From Ignavibacteria bacterium (GTDB taxonomy: Bacteria > Bacteroidota > Ignavibacteria > Ignavibacteriales > Melioribacteraceae): DNA of 15,078 nt. The DNA lies in assembly GCA_027347805.1 (NCBI GenBank), contig DAIEQP010000039.1, forward strand, positions 1-15,078. Reading direction: 5' to 3'. Each line of letters begins with the position of its first letter. Positions within the stretch are counted from its first letter, which is position 1. A program made the position numbers and the translations under genes. Of the stretch, positions 8,051-14,607 are shown piece after piece. The notes under the pieces are model-generated. The model made no database searches. It saw nothing but the letters and a program-made list of their open reading frames with translations, and was not told where the DNA came from.

Positions 8051-8704
8051 ATGCAGGCAATAATTCAAATATTTCTAGGAAGTGTGTTATTAAGTGTTGT
8101 GCATGCTTCAATTCCAAATCACTGGCTGCCTCTTGTTGCAATCGGGAGAGTTGAAAAATGGACTGAAAAGGAAACTCTTGTTGTTACAGCAATTACAGGC
8201 ATGGCACATACAATCAGCACAATATTAATTGGAATTGTAGTAGGATTAATCGGGTACAAACTATCAGAAACTTATTTCTTCATTTCACATATAGTTGCCC
8301 CCACAGTTTTGATTTTGCTGGGTGTTGCCTATTTATATAAAGATTACCAGCACAGCAAGATTAAACATCAGCATGAACACAGCCATATTGATGTTGCCGC
8401 ACTTGTTAAAAAAAATAAAACAAAAAAAAGTATTGTTACATCATTAAGTGTTGCAATGTTTTTTTCTCCCTGTATAGAAGTTGAAGTCTATTATTTTACC
8501 GCTTCGAAGATTGGGTGGTTGGGAATCATAATCGTTTCAGTAATTTATTTCTTTGTTACTATTATAGGGATGATGCTGCTGGTAAAAATAGGAACCGAAG
8601 GTATACAACGCCTGAAACTGAATTTTGTAGAACATCGCGAAAAATTAATCAGCGGGATAATCTTAATTGTTGTAGGACTTCTTGCATTAATAGTTGAATA
8701 TTGA
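8051..8704 (+). CDS. Polytopic membrane protein, NicO-like putative metal transporter
   Basis: A 217-residue hydrophobic protein with about six membrane helices (roughly 2-20, 43-65, 74-96, 127-150, 155-180, 197-215). Helix 1 carries HASIPNHW (H18, N23, H24), which has the spacing of the HX4DH nickel-ligand motif of NicO/NiCoT transporters but with Asn for Asp. Helix 2 carries GMAHTIST (H53), similar to the second His motif of that superfamily. The loop after helix 3 is His-rich (H101, H106, H108, H110, H112), as in RcnA- and HupE-like metal permeases. Helix 4 has FFSPCIEVEVYY (C141, E143, E145). I infer a divalent-metal permease or a distant relative; the substrate cannot be read and I assign no gene name. 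It lies 27 nt after aspA and is probably co-transcribed. It converges with the S46 peptidase gene across a hairpin. Confidence 0.75.
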   Translation: MQAIIQIFLGSVLLSVVHASIPNHWLPLVAIGRVEKWTEKETLVVTAITGMAHTISTILIGIVVGLIGYKLSETYFFISHIVAPTVLILLGVAYLYKDYQHSKIKHQHEHSHIDVAALVKKNKTKKSIVTSLSVAMFFSPCIEVEVYYFTASKIGWLGIIIVSVIYFFVTIIGMMLLVKIGTEGIQRLKLNFVEHREKLISGIILIVVGLLALIVEY

Positions 8705-8708
8705 TTAT

Positions 8709-8742
8709 AAAAAAAGGTTGTCACAATTAATTATGACAACCT
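8709..8742 (-). terminator. Intrinsic terminator of the S46 peptidase transcript
   Basis: A perfect 9-bp stem (AGGTTGTCA at 8715-8723 with TGACAACCT at 8734-8742) has a 10-nt loop. On the minus strand it runs straight into seven T (the A run 8709-8715 on the plus strand). It begins 10 nt beyond the peptidase stop. On the plus strand no T run follows, so it acts mainly for the minus-strand transcript, although the stem lies between two convergent genes. Confidence 0.85.
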
Positions 8743-8751
8743 CCTCGATAT

Positions 8752-10938
8752 TTATAAACCAATTTCAGTTAAAATATTTTTTGCATTCGAATATTTATCG
8801 AGAACCCACAAAACGTAGCGTATATCAACACCAATTGAACGGCTGTAAGATTCATTCCAGGCATAATCATTTATTGTCGCTTCGTAAGCTCTATCGAAAT
8901 TCACTCCGATTAAATTTCCATAAGCATCCATAATCGGACTTCCTGAATTACCGCCGGTAGTATCCATATTATATAACATAGCTACAGGTAGTTTTCCTGT
9001 TCTTTTGCTGACATATTTGCCGAAATCCTTTTTATCATAAAGTGTTCTTAAATTATCCGGAATCGCAAACTCTTCTGTTCCATTGCTACTTTTTTCGATC
9101 ACTCCATCAATGCTTGTAAACGGCTCATAATAAACTGCATCAGCCGGGTTATATCCTTTTATGTAACCATAAGTCAATCTTAAGGTGCTGTTCGCATCAG
9201 GAATAAAGTTTTGATTCTTCCAGAGCATTTTCACATCAACAAGATCCCCATATAATTTATTAAGCTTTCCTTCATTTTTCAGATTTTCCTTTTCACTTAC
9301 CTGTATCTGCATTTTTAGTTTAGAAGCAAAAATAAAAAGCTGATCTTGCATTGCAGAAATTTCTTCCGGTTTCTTTTGAAGCATGTTGTCAAAGAAATCT
9401 TTTTGAAGAATTTTTGAACCGAGAACTATGCTGTCTGTAAAAGTTCCTAGAACATCTTCTGGGTGAACTCCATTCCCCTCGAGCAAATAATCAACCGCTG
9501 CAATTCTTGAATTCTTTTTAAACTTGCTTGCATCTTCAAGCAGTTTCATTAACATCGTTTCTTCATAATCTGGATTGTAATTCGTTCTTAGCAATTCAAT
9601 TGCAGATTTTGTCTGCTTAATATTTTTATCTTGAAAAGCTGTTCTTCGTTCGGCATCCGGTTTTTGCATTTCTTCAGAATAGTTTATTATAAAGTTTGCA
9701 GTTGCCAATGATGGTGAAAAATTAAAAATAAGACGGAGCCATAAATCAGCCGCTGCTGTTTCATTTGTTGAATCAAATACCCGATGAACCTCATCTAGTA
9801 AATTACCATACTGTGATTTTAGATTTTGGTTTGCATTAATAAAATCCTGTAGCTGTTTTTCTTCTTCATATTTCTGGGAGACAAGATTTAGTTTTCTAAG
9901 TCCTTTAAGTTTTCCCTGATAATTCTTCATTGTGTTTGCCAGACCTTTAATTCTACTTGCAAAAACTAATTTTAATCCTTCATCATCCTGTCCAAGTTCC
10001 TGCATTGTTTGAATGGCATACTGATATAGCTCAGAAATGTATGGTAATTGAATATCCTGTTGATACTTAATATAATCTGCCGGACGATGTCTGAATGTTC
10101 TTCCTGGATATCCGAGAATAAATGCAAATTCTCCCTCTTCAATTCCGTTCGGATTAATTTTCAGATACTTTTTTGGTTTGAAAGGAATATTTTCCTTTGA
10201 AAATGTTGCTGCTTTTCCATCTGGTGCAACATAAGCGCGAAGCAGAGAAAAATCACCTGTATGGCGCGGCCAGACCCAATTATCAGCTTCGCCGCCAAAG
10301 TTTCCGATTGATTGCGGCGGGGCATACACTAATCTTACATCGCGGATTATTCTGTATTTGAATAATACATACGTTTTACCGGCAAACATTTCAGCAACTT
10401 CAGCAACTATTGATTCAGCATCATTTGTTGCAGCATTCACTAATTCTTTCTGCTTATTGGCAATTGTTTTCGTTCTTTCAAGAGGATCAGAAATGTTTTT
10501 AACTGCCTCAAGAATTATTGAAGATACATCTTCATATGAATCGATAATCTTAACAGTAGAACCTGTAGCTGGTATCTCCTCGAACAAAGTCTTGGCATGA
10601 AAGCCATCCTTCAAATAATTATTTTCTAATGTGCTGGCTCTTGCAATAGAACCGAATGCACAATGGTGATTTGTTATTATCAAACCATTTTCCGAAATAA
10701 ACGAACCGGTACAGCCGCTAAGATTTACTAATGCATCAACAAGACTAATACTTTTGGGATTGTAGACTTCATCAATATTAATTTTCAATCCTGCTTTATA
10801 AAGGTCGATTTTTTGAATCTCGCTTAAAGGATACATTCCTTCATCAGGTGATGAAGAAATCATTCCCAAAAGAAAAGTCGAAAGAATAAATAGCGAAATC
10901 AGCTTAGTAGATTTAATAGCAAACCGTTTACGAAACAT
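8752..10938 (-). CDS. S46 family dipeptidyl-peptidase, DPP11-like
   Basis: A 728-residue secreted serine peptidase of family S46 (DPP7/DPP11), close to the 720 residues of Porphyromonas gingivalis DPP11. These enzymes release N-terminal dipeptides from peptides in the periplasm or at the cell surface. A signal peptide is visible (basic KRFAIKSTK, hydrophobic 13-28, no lipobox Cys). Catalytic residues: His92 in TNHHC, Asp229 in RHTGDFSLLR, and Ser665 in GGNSGSP. Arg683, 18 residues after the Ser in VNFDRAYE, matches the DPP11 Arg that selects Asp or Glu at P1; DPP7 has Gly there. The middle helical domain (about 300-560) is the typical S46 cap region. The start is the ATG at 10938, which has GGAG at a 5-nt spacer and is followed directly by the signal peptide; a GTG at 10962 would only add eight residues. 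It is the last gene of a probable minus-strand operon behind a histidine kinase and a beta-barrel gene. Confidence 0.95.
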   Translation of the reverse strand: MFRKRFAIKSTKLISLFILSTFLLGMISSSPDEGMYPLSEIQKIDLYKAGLKINIDEVYNPKSISLVDALVNLSGCTGSFISENGLIITNHHCAFGSIARASTLENNYLKDGFHAKTLFEEIPATGSTVKIIDSYEDVSSIILEAVKNISDPLERTKTIANKQKELVNAATNDAESIVAEVAEMFAGKTYVLFKYRIIRDVRLVYAPPQSIGNFGGEADNWVWPRHTGDFSLLRAYVAPDGKAATFSKENIPFKPKKYLKINPNGIEEGEFAFILGYPGRTFRHRPADYIKYQQDIQLPYISELYQYAIQTMQELGQDDEGLKLVFASRIKGLANTMKNYQGKLKGLRKLNLVSQKYEEEKQLQDFINANQNLKSQYGNLLDEVHRVFDSTNETAAADLWLRLIFNFSPSLATANFIINYSEEMQKPDAERRTAFQDKNIKQTKSAIELLRTNYNPDYEETMLMKLLEDASKFKKNSRIAAVDYLLEGNGVHPEDVLGTFTDSIVLGSKILQKDFFDNMLQKKPEEISAMQDQLFIFASKLKMQIQVSEKENLKNEGKLNKLYGDLVDVKMLWKNQNFIPDANSTLRLTYGYIKGYNPADAVYYEPFTSIDGVIEKSSNGTEEFAIPDNLRTLYDKKDFGKYVSKRTGKLPVAMLYNMDTTGGNSGSPIMDAYGNLIGVNFDRAYEATINDYAWNESYSRSIGVDIRYVLWVLDKYSNAKNILTEIGL

Positions 10939-10943
10939 TTTAT

Positions 10944-10947
10944 CTCC
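10944..10947 (-). promoter_or_regulatory. Ribosome-binding site fixing the S46 peptidase start
   Basis: GGAG on the minus strand with a 5-nt spacer (ATAAA) to the ATG at 10936-10938. This site lies inside the alternative GTG-started extension and so argues against it. Confidence 0.75.
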
Positions 10948-10987
10948 ATGAATTGAATACACAAAAATAAGCTAAAGATGTGTAATT

Positions 10988-11005
10988 AATAATCGAAAGA
11001 TTATT
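10988..11005 (-). other. Hairpin in the gap between kinase and S46 genes
   Basis: A perfect 7-bp AT-rich stem with a 4-nt loop (10988-10994 with 10999-11005) abuts the stop codon of the histidine kinase. No clean T run follows on the minus strand, so it is a poor terminator. It might mark an mRNA end or a processing point between the two cistrons. Confidence 0.3.
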
Positions 11006-12175
11006 TTATAAAGAAATGCCGGTAATATTTTGCGGAAGGTAAATTGAAAAAACAGTCCGTTCTGTTTCATTCGAAACAAAATTGATTCGGCCTTTTAGAT
11101 ATTGCTGAACTATCAATTTTACACTATACAAACCAATTCCATGTCCCTTGTTTTTCTTCGTAGAAAACGATCTTTGAAATAATTGATTCTGGATATAATC
11201 CGGAATTACTTTATAATTATGGACATGAAATGCAATTTCATTTTCAATCTTTCCGGTTTTTATAACTACTTTTTCGTCTGCCGATGAGGCTTCAAGAGCA
11301 TTTTTTGTCAAATTGCCCAAAGATCGAACAGCTAAAGCAATATCGGTTGTGAATTGAAAAACTTCATCTGAATATTCAATAATCAATTTTCGGTCGTTGT
11401 AAGATGGATTGTTTTGATATAATTCAGCCACACCTTCCAGAATTCTATTCGCTGTTGTGATTGTGAAATCTGGTTCAAGTCTTCCATCTTCAGCAGATCT
11501 TAATGCGCTTTGTGCTTTAATTTCATGGCTCAACTGTTTGGTTGAAGAAATTATTGCGCTTGTTATAGATTGTTTGCTTTCTTCATCATTAAGATCTGGA
11601 AGTATTTCGGTTAAACCCTTAATTGCTTGAATAGTATTAAGAACATCATGAAAAAATATACGTTCCAATGCGTCTTTTCTTTTATCACTTGAAATATCTT
11701 TTACAGTAAACAATGTATAATGATTTCCATCGAAAAGAATCGGCTGTGTATGCACAAGGAAATCAAGAGAAACTATGTTACCCTCAACTGAAACAGAAAT
11801 TCTACATTCTTCATTTGAAACAACTTCTTTTTCCGAGGTTCGTTTAATTGCCCGTGCCGCACCGCATTCCCTGCAAAAGTATGAAGTTCCGCAGCCGCTC
11901 TCATTTGCATCGCTATGAATACAATGTATTGCTTCACCAATTCTTTTTCCGATTATTTCGAAATAATCACTTGCTCGAAATGCTTCCAATGCTTTGGAAT
12001 TGAAAGCAACAAGCTGGCGCTCTTTATTAATAATTACTGCTAATTCCTGGTAACCTTCAAGAAGTTGGTTTAGAAGCGAATTATGTTTAAATCGTAAAAT
12101 TTCTGAAAGTACTTCTTCGTTAGAAAGTCTTTCCGGAAAATCGAAAAATGTTTTTGCTGAATTAACTTGTTCCAT
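11006..12175 (-). CDS. Soluble PAS sensor histidine kinase with Cys-rich sensor
   Basis: A 389-residue kinase with no membrane helix. A PAS domain spans about 38-165 and holds a cysteine cluster: C85 in HCIH, C95 in SGCG, and C101 and C104 in CRECG, with H84 and H87 nearby. Such a group could bind a metal, an Fe-S centre or respond to redox; this is inference. The dimerisation helix has FFHDVLN with His176 as the likely phospho-acceptor (HDxxN type). HATPase_c follows: N box LGNLTKNALEAS (N288, N292), a changed G1 site (His-Asn-Tyr-Lys-Val-Ile-Pro around 319-325, where Asp-x-Gly is usual), FQRSFSTK, and the G2 box GHGIGLYSVKL. There is no receiver domain in the protein and no response regulator next door, so the partner is unknown. 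The ATG at 12175 is 8 nt after the upstream beta-barrel gene with no clear ribosome-binding site, suggesting translational coupling. The S46 gene lies 67 nt downstream. Confidence 0.88.
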   Translation of the reverse strand: MEQVNSAKTFFDFPERLSNEEVLSEILRFKHNSLLNQLLEGYQELAVIINKERQLVAFNSKALEAFRASDYFEIIGKRIGEAIHCIHSDANESGCGTSYFCRECGAARAIKRTSEKEVVSNEECRISVSVEGNIVSLDFLVHTQPILFDGNHYTLFTVKDISSDKRKDALERIFFHDVLNTIQAIKGLTEILPDLNDEESKQSITSAIISSTKQLSHEIKAQSALRSAEDGRLEPDFTITTANRILEGVAELYQNNPSYNDRKLIIEYSDEVFQFTTDIALAVRSLGNLTKNALEASSADEKVVIKTGKIENEIAFHVHNYKVIPDYIQNQLFQRSFSTKKNKGHGIGLYSVKLIVQQYLKGRINFVSNETERTVFSIYLPQNITGISL

Positions 12176-12183
12176 AAATAATT

Positions 12184-12648
12184 TTAATCAAAATAATATC
12201 TTAAACCAAGAGCTAAATCAAAATTTAGTGATGTTTCTGGAAAAAGATTAAATATGGGTGCCAGCTCAAGAAATACATCGAATGGTGCAACGTTATTCAT
12301 ATAAACCAATCCAACTACACCCCTGGCTCCTAAATAGGTTTTGGAATGATCAACCGACCTTATTCTTGCGCCAAATCCGTAATACACCGGAAGCTTAATA
12401 TTGGATTTAGTAAAACCGTTAATGTGATATAGATAATCTGAATGAAGAGAAAACCCTTTATCACCTCCGATAAATGAGTATGCAAGTCCAAAATCTACTG
12501 CATGTTCATTATTAAGCCAGTATTTTGCACTAAAACCGGTAGGCTGCCCAATCATTATGCCCAGGCCAAATGCTTTATCCTGTGAGAATAAATTGACCGG
12601 CAAAAATAAATACGCTAAAACTATTACAAGCAAAAATCCTTTTTTCAT
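12184..12648 (-). CDS. Secreted outer-membrane beta-barrel-type protein
   Basis: A 154-residue protein with a signal peptide (MKKGFLLVIVLAYLFLPVN, likely cleaved after FSQ near residue 23). The mature part is built of alternating hydrophobic/polar strands rich in Gly, Tyr and Phe: GIMIGQPTGFSAKYWL, AVDFGLAYSF, FSLHSDYLYHI, VYYGFGARIR, TYLGARGVVGLVYM, VFLELAPIFNL, and a closing FDLALGLRYYFD. This suggests a small barrel of about eight strands in the outer membrane. I do not recognise a named family with confidence and assign no function. It is the first gene of the minus-strand group; a sensor histidine kinase follows after 8 nt. The ATG at 12648 has a weak GCGGA upstream. Confidence 0.82.
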   Translation of the reverse strand: MKKGFLLVIVLAYLFLPVNLFSQDKAFGLGIMIGQPTGFSAKYWLNNEHAVDFGLAYSFIGGDKGFSLHSDYLYHINGFTKSNIKLPVYYGFGARIRSVDHSKTYLGARGVVGLVYMNNVAPFDVFLELAPIFNLFPETSLNFDLALGLRYYFD

Positions 12649-12751
12649 TATCCGCTCAATTTTGTTACATGCGAATTAAGGAATTTATCTACAAAAAGAA
12701 AACGCAACAAATAATCCGGGTTATACATCCAGATTTATTATCGAATATTGT

Positions 12752-12759
12752 TAAATTTG
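12752..12759 (+). promoter_or_regulatory. Possible -7 promoter element before the GlmU-like gene
   Basis: TAAATTTG matches the Bacteroidota TAnnTTTG -7 element, 24 nt before the ATG at 12784. No TTTG lies at the expected distance upstream, so only half of the promoter is seen. In AT-rich DNA this may be chance. Confidence 0.25.
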
Positions 12760-12783
12760 GTTTAATAAATTTTTGAGAGCTAT

Positions 12784-14142
12784 ATGATTGAAGTTAATAC
12801 AGAAGAAATAAAAGAAACAATAAGAAAATATTCTACACCATTTAATAATAATTATAAAGACGCTTCAATAATTTTAGCCGCGGGACATGGAAAAAGAATT
12901 AAATCAAATACATCGAAAATGCTTCATAAAATTTGGGAAGTTCCAACTGTTAACCGTGTTGTAAATGCATGTCTAAAAGGAATTCCAGAATCTAATGTTA
13001 TTGTTGTCGTTGGAATTAAAGCTGAAGATGTTACGAAATCTGTCGGCAAAAACTCAGAAATATCATTTGCTTACCAGGAGGTTCAGCATGGAACCGGTCA
13101 TGCTGTTCAGGTAGCCTTAGAAAATATTCCCGAAAGTTTTGATGGAACAGTTTATGTTTTTCCTGGTGATATGGGATTACTTGATGACAAGACAGTTAAG
13201 TTCTTTAAAGATTCATTTGAAGAATCAAAATCTGATATGATGGTTCTTACCGGGATTTACGAAGGAGCTAAAGATGAAAATCATTATGGAAGAATTATCA
13301 GGGTTAAGGAAAAAGACGCAAAGGGAGTAAAATCCAAATACAAAGGAAAAGTTATTGAGATTATGGAATTCAAGGACATTCTTAAACTTGATAATAAGAA
13401 ACCATATCTTACCAAATACAAAAAGAAATCTTTCAAGTTTACCCGCACAGAGCTTTTGGAGAATATGGAATTCAATTCCGGAGTGTATGCGTTTAAATCC
13501 AAACCGCTTTTCGAATTAATCAAAAAGCTGCAAAACAATAATGCTCAGGGAGAAATTTATATAACTGATTTAATAGCTCTCTTTAATGAACATAATTATA
13601 ATGTTGAAGCAGTAAGCCCTGCGGATCAATATGTTTTGATGGGATTCAATAATAAGTCGGTTTTGAAAGAAATGGATTCGATCGCTAAAAAATTAGTTTA
13701 TGAAAAAATTAAAGATATCGTTCTAATAGATGATCCTGAAGATTTTTTCATTGCAGAAGATGTTGTTGAAAATTTACTTAAGCGTGATTTGAGTGGAGAG
13801 ATTCTTGATATCGAAATTGGAAAAGGTGTTTATGTTGGTGCGGGTATCTCTTTGGCTTCAAAAATAAAATTGATGAAAAATGTTAAAGTGGAGGGAAAAG
13901 TTTCGATAAGTGAAAATGTCATTGTTGACAGCAATTCGCAAATAATAGGTTCAGATGAAAATCCTTGTGTGCTTGAAAGCGGTGTGGTATTAAAAGGAAT
14001 GAATTATATAATCGGTTCAAGGATCGGAAAGAATTCGCTTATAATGCACTCAATTCTTGCAAACAAAAAAATATCAGAAGGAAGCGAAATAAAATTTGTT
14101 AATCCGGAAACAAAAGGGGAAGAATTTATACTCAATCTTTAA
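12784..14142 (+). CDS. GlmU-like sugar-phosphate nucleotidyltransferase with short beta-helix
   Basis: A 452-residue cytoplasmic protein. Residues about 26-290 form a Rossmann-like nucleotidyltransferase domain of the GlmU type, which would join UTP and GlcNAc-1-phosphate. Motifs: LAAGHGKRIKS (31-41), Lys45 in SKMLHKIW, QHGTGHAVQVAL (T104), GDMGLLD (D129), GRIIR, MEFKD (E195), EFNSGVYAF (N231), GEIYITDLI. An insert of roughly 20 Lys-rich residues lies between MEFKD and EFNSG compared with E. coli. Residues 343-384 form seven beta-helix hexads and more irregular turns follow to about 430. The acetyltransferase active-site segments of bifunctional GlmU (for example NIGAGTITCNYDG) are not found. 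It is therefore probably uridylyltransferase only, or acts on another sugar phosphate; glmU is not assigned. A 25-residue leader precedes the domain. GAGAG lies 4 nt before the ATG. Confidence 0.85.
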   Translation: MIEVNTEEIKETIRKYSTPFNNNYKDASIILAAGHGKRIKSNTSKMLHKIWEVPTVNRVVNACLKGIPESNVIVVVGIKAEDVTKSVGKNSEISFAYQEVQHGTGHAVQVALENIPESFDGTVYVFPGDMGLLDDKTVKFFKDSFEESKSDMMVLTGIYEGAKDENHYGRIIRVKEKDAKGVKSKYKGKVIEIMEFKDILKLDNKKPYLTKYKKKSFKFTRTELLENMEFNSGVYAFKSKPLFELIKKLQNNNAQGEIYITDLIALFNEHNYNVEAVSPADQYVLMGFNNKSVLKEMDSIAKKLVYEKIKDIVLIDDPEDFFIAEDVVENLLKRDLSGEILDIEIGKGVYVGAGISLASKIKLMKNVKVEGKVSISENVIVDSNSQIIGSDENPCVLESGVVLKGMNYIIGSRIGKNSLIMHSILANKKISEGSEIKFVNPETKGEEFILNL

Positions 14143-14149
14143 AATGGAA

Positions 14150-14177
14150 AAGGCATTTCGCTAGAACGGAATGCCTT
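14150..14177. terminator. Hairpin terminator shared by convergent GlmU-like gene and rpsT
   Basis: An 11-bp stem (14150-14160 with 14167-14177) with one G:U pair and a 6-nt loop sits between the two convergent stop codons. On the minus strand it is followed by TTCCATTTT, a moderate T tract, so it serves rpsT best. On the plus strand the tail is not T-rich, but the stem starts 7 nt after the GlmU-like stop and probably ends that transcript too. Confidence 0.7.
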
Positions 14178-14200
14178 ACATAGAATATAAATCTTGAAAT

Positions 14201-14461
14201 TTATTTTGCAGCTATTTTATTAACGTGCTTAGTTAATGCAGATTTTTTTCTTGCAACATTATTTTTATGCAATCTGCCTTTTGCTGCTGTTTTATCAAGA
14301 ACTTTACTAGCTTCTTTTAATAATGCTTCTGCCTGAACCTTATCTTCAGTAGCGTAAACTTTCTTAACTAATGTTTTAACTTTTGAAAGAGCTGCTTTAT
14401 TTGCCACTCTCTTCTTTTCGCTCGTTTTAATTCTTTTCTTTGCTGATTTGTGATGAGCCAT
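14201..14461 (-). CDS. rpsT: 30S ribosomal protein S20
   Basis: An 86-residue, strongly Lys-rich, all-helical protein. It starts MAHHKSAKKRIKTSEKKR and has the C-terminal segment KGRLHKNNVARKKSALTKHV, both diagnostic of bacterial S20, which binds 16S rRNA early in 30S assembly. The length is normal for the family (about 85-90). AAAAAGG lies 8 nt before the ATG. It is a single-gene unit, convergent with the GlmU-like gene and divergent from queE, with its own upstream promoter-like sequence and a downstream hairpin. Confidence 0.98.
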   Translation of the reverse strand: MAHHKSAKKRIKTSEKKRVANKAALSKVKTLVKKVYATEDKVQAEALLKEASKVLDKTAAKGRLHKNNVARKKSALTKHVNKIAAK

Positions 14462-14492
14462 TAAATAAACCTTTTTTGTTAAAATTCGTGCG

Positions 14493-14524
14493 TAAATATA
14501 GAAGAATTGACTATTTGAATCAAA
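14493..14524 (-). promoter_or_regulatory. Bacteroidota-type promoter of rpsT
   Basis: On the minus strand TTTG (14521-14524) is followed by 20 nt and then TATATTTA (14493-14500), close to the Bacteroidota consensus TTTG-N19/20-TAnnTTTG. The implied start would be near 14486, giving a leader of about 25 nt that includes the ribosome-binding site. This is the only pair of elements in the window that I found with correct spacing. Confidence 0.5.
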
Positions 14525-14582
14525 CTTGAACGGGAGATAGTTAAAATTGAGGACTAAGCTTTTTTTGAGCCAAATTCATTGC

Positions 14583-14590
14583 TATTTTTG
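14583..14590 (+). promoter_or_regulatory. Possible -7 promoter element before queE
   Basis: TATTTTTG is an exact TAnnTTTG match 17 nt before the queE ATG. The nearest upstream TTTG (14564-14567) is only 15 nt away, shorter than the usual 19-20, so the promoter is uncertain. Confidence 0.3.
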
Positions 14591-14607
14591 CCCACCAAAA
14601 GGAAAGC

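Noticed and set aside
8694..8933. Small plus-strand reading frame overlapping the S46 gene end
   Set aside because: It is antisense to a conserved catalytic region, runs through the terminator hairpin and resembles no protein I know.
10358..10600. 80-codon plus-strand frame inside the S46 gene
   Set aside because: Antisense shadow of a conserved coding region with no start signal.
10939..10962. GTG start adding eight residues to the S46 peptidase
   Set aside because: It would place the extension over the GGAG site and ahead of a normal signal peptide starting at the ATG at 10938.
14520..14607. preQ1 riboswitch upstream of queE
   Set aside because: The leader is short and I could not find the preQ1-I stem, loop or A-rich pseudoknot tail; a T-rich run and weak hairpins are not enough.
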